In this document: positions 41,162 to 42,117 of the stretch, in pieces | Layout of the letters: every line of letters starts with the position of its first letter | Position numbering within the stretch: position 1 is the stretch's first letter | Assembly: GCA_016190065.1 (NCBI GenBank) | Contig: JACPRI010000194.1 | Span: forward strand, 1 to 42,117 | From: Verrucomicrobiota bacterium | GTDB lineage: Bacteria; Verrucomicrobiota; Verrucomicrobiia; Limisphaerales; SIBE01 | Length of the DNA: 42,117 nucleotides | Reading direction: 5' to 3' | The notes under the pieces: generated by a model | What the model was told of the DNA's origin: nothing | The model's input: only the letters and a program-made list of their open reading frames with translations | Database searches by the model: none | Made by a program: the position numbers and the translations under genes

Positions 41162-42117
41162 GTCTTCGCGTGAACCGCGCCGTCCAACTCGGCCGTCCCG
41201 GGCGTCGCAAGACCTGCTTTGCACGGCGGGATTTCACCGATGATTTCCACTTCGGTCTCCAACTCGATGCCCCGCGCGGAACGAGCTGTCTGCTTTACAA
41301 GATCGATCAACTCCAGCACGTCCTCGGCCGTGGCGCCGCCCTCGTTGACGATGAAATTTCCGTGCACGTCCGAAATCACGGCGCCGCCGACACGCGTGCC
41401 TTTCAAACCCAACTCCTCAATCAAACGCCCCGCCGGGATGGCCGGAGGATTCTTGAACATGCACCCGGCGCTGGGAGCAGCCGGTTGAGATTTCCAACGT
41501 TTCTGGCTGCAGGCATTCATCTTGGCCGCGATCGCTTCCGGAGCTTCGAGCCGCCCCTTCAGCACCGCACTCAACGCGATGTGATGGCGGAAGTGCGGGC
41601 AACTGCGGTATTCGACTTCGATTTGCTCGACGCTGCGTTCGTGAACACGACCCACGAAATCCATGAAGCGCACCGATTCCACCGTCTCGAACATCGCCCC
41701 GCCCATCGCGCCGGCGTTCATCCGGAGCGCGCCGCCGACGCTGCCGGGAATGCCTTCCAGAAATTCCAGGCCGCTTAATCCATGCCGCTTGGCCTCGACC
41801 GCCACGGTCTTCAGCTTGGCGCCCGCGCCGCACCGCAATTCGCTTCCGTGAACTTCGATGCGGCAGAAGTGCGGATGTGCCAGAGAAATGACGACGCCTC
41901 GAATGCCGCGACCTTGAATCAACAGATTCGAGCCGCGTCCCAGCATCAAAAAAGGAAGCTCGTGTTCGGCGCAGAAATGCAGCGCCGCGGCCAGGTCCGC
42001 CTCGGAAGCCGGCTCCACGTAGAGGTCGGCCCGGCCTCCGACCCGCAAAGTGGTCCGTTTGGCCAGAGGTTCGTCGTGGCGCACGACGGAGGCCGACGAC
42101 AATCGACGGGTCAACTC
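41158..42117 (-). CDS. murB: UDP-N-acetylenolpyruvoylglucosamine reductase, 5' end outside window
   Basis: The frame runs off the right edge (the codon before TTG 42114 reads GAG and is open), so the first residues lie outside. 319 codons are seen. FAD-binding: LRVGGRADLYVEP, LGRGSNLLI, EFLEGIPGSVGGALRMNAGAMG. The substrate/catalytic region is SAGCMFKNPP with Cys/Ser near the proton donor, and the C-terminal catalytic glutamate lies in LETEVEIIGE. The SAGCxFKNP form is the type with one shortened domain. It reduces enolpyruvyl-UDP-GlcNAc to UDP-MurNAc using NADPH. Translationally coupled to ddl. Confidence 0.93.
   Translation of the reverse strand, partial: ELTRRLSSASVVRHDEPLAKRTTLRVGGRADLYVEPASEADLAAALHFCAEHELPFLMLGRGSNLLIQGRGIRGVVISLAHPHFCRIEVHGSELRCGAGAKLKTVAVEAKRHGLSGLEFLEGIPGSVGGALRMNAGAMGGAMFETVESVRFMDFVGRVHERSVEQIEVEYRSCPHFRHHIALSAVLKGRLEAPEAIAAKMNACSQKRWKSQPAAPSAGCMFKNPPAIPAGRLIEELGLKGTRVGGAVISDVHGNFIVNEGGATAEDVLELIDLVKQTARSARGIELETEVEIIGEIPPCKAGLATPGTAELDGAVHAKT

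Overview
The window looks like a chromosomal piece of a GC-rich, free-living member of the Verrucomicrobiota, probably near the Pedosphaera/Limisphaerales group. This is inferred from gene content, not from a marker search. The signs are twin-arginine Gfo/Idh/MocA oxidoreductases, DUF1080 (3-keto-disaccharide hydrolase) proteins, FG-GAP/Ig secreted proteins, an ECF sigma/FecR pair, an exosortase locus, a divergent FtsZ, and many structured intergenic repeats. No rRNA, tRNA, CRISPR array or complete insertion sequence was seen.

Layout. 1-7.2 kb holds secreted or sugar-linked enzymes: an alpha/beta hydrolase cut by the window edge, two Gfo/Idh/MocA oxidoreductases, a double DUF1080 protein and a 700-residue FG-GAP protein closed by a clear terminator. 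7.4-14.8 kb is a small membrane protein and then a run of minus-strand genes: an unknown 478-residue protein, an intradiol dioxygenase, a dienelactone hydrolase, a YceI lipoprotein, a Rieske protein, FecR and an ECF sigma factor. 14.8-20 kb is accessory DNA: a DUF433/DUF5615 toxin-antitoxin pair, a decayed ABC ATPase, an AhpD-like gene with an in-frame TGA at a redox cysteine position overlapped by a molbindin gene, a GDSL esterase, an unknown membrane protein and an antitoxin with a deleted toxin. 20-22.5 kb is a compact exosortase locus with its own very small predicted substrate. 22.8-27.3 kb carries a di-heme peroxidase-like cytochrome, a PLP decarboxylase and a trypsin-like protease. 27.4-32.6 kb is a ribose-type sugar ABC importer followed by a TIM-barrel isomerase. 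32.7-36.2 kb has an unknown acidic protein and a cation:proton antiporter. 36.4 kb to the end is the tail of the division/cell-wall cluster, murB-ddl-ftsQ-ftsA-ftsZ, all on the minus strand.

The best lead is at 16166-16759. A peroxidase-related AhpD-family protein is interrupted only by a TGA where the second cysteine of the CxxC-x3-H motif should be. The frame stays open and family-like afterwards, and a hairpin with a G-starting apical loop lies 17 nt after the TGA. This fits a selenoprotein (CxxU). Its stop overlaps the start of a molybdate-binding Mop protein by 4 nt.

The second theme is repeats. At least seven families of palindromic or short-unit repeats occupy the gaps between genes. 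One 143-bp element with terminal inverted repeats and a 4-bp target duplication sits inside an exosortase-operon gene. It adds exactly 49 codons and keeps the frame open.
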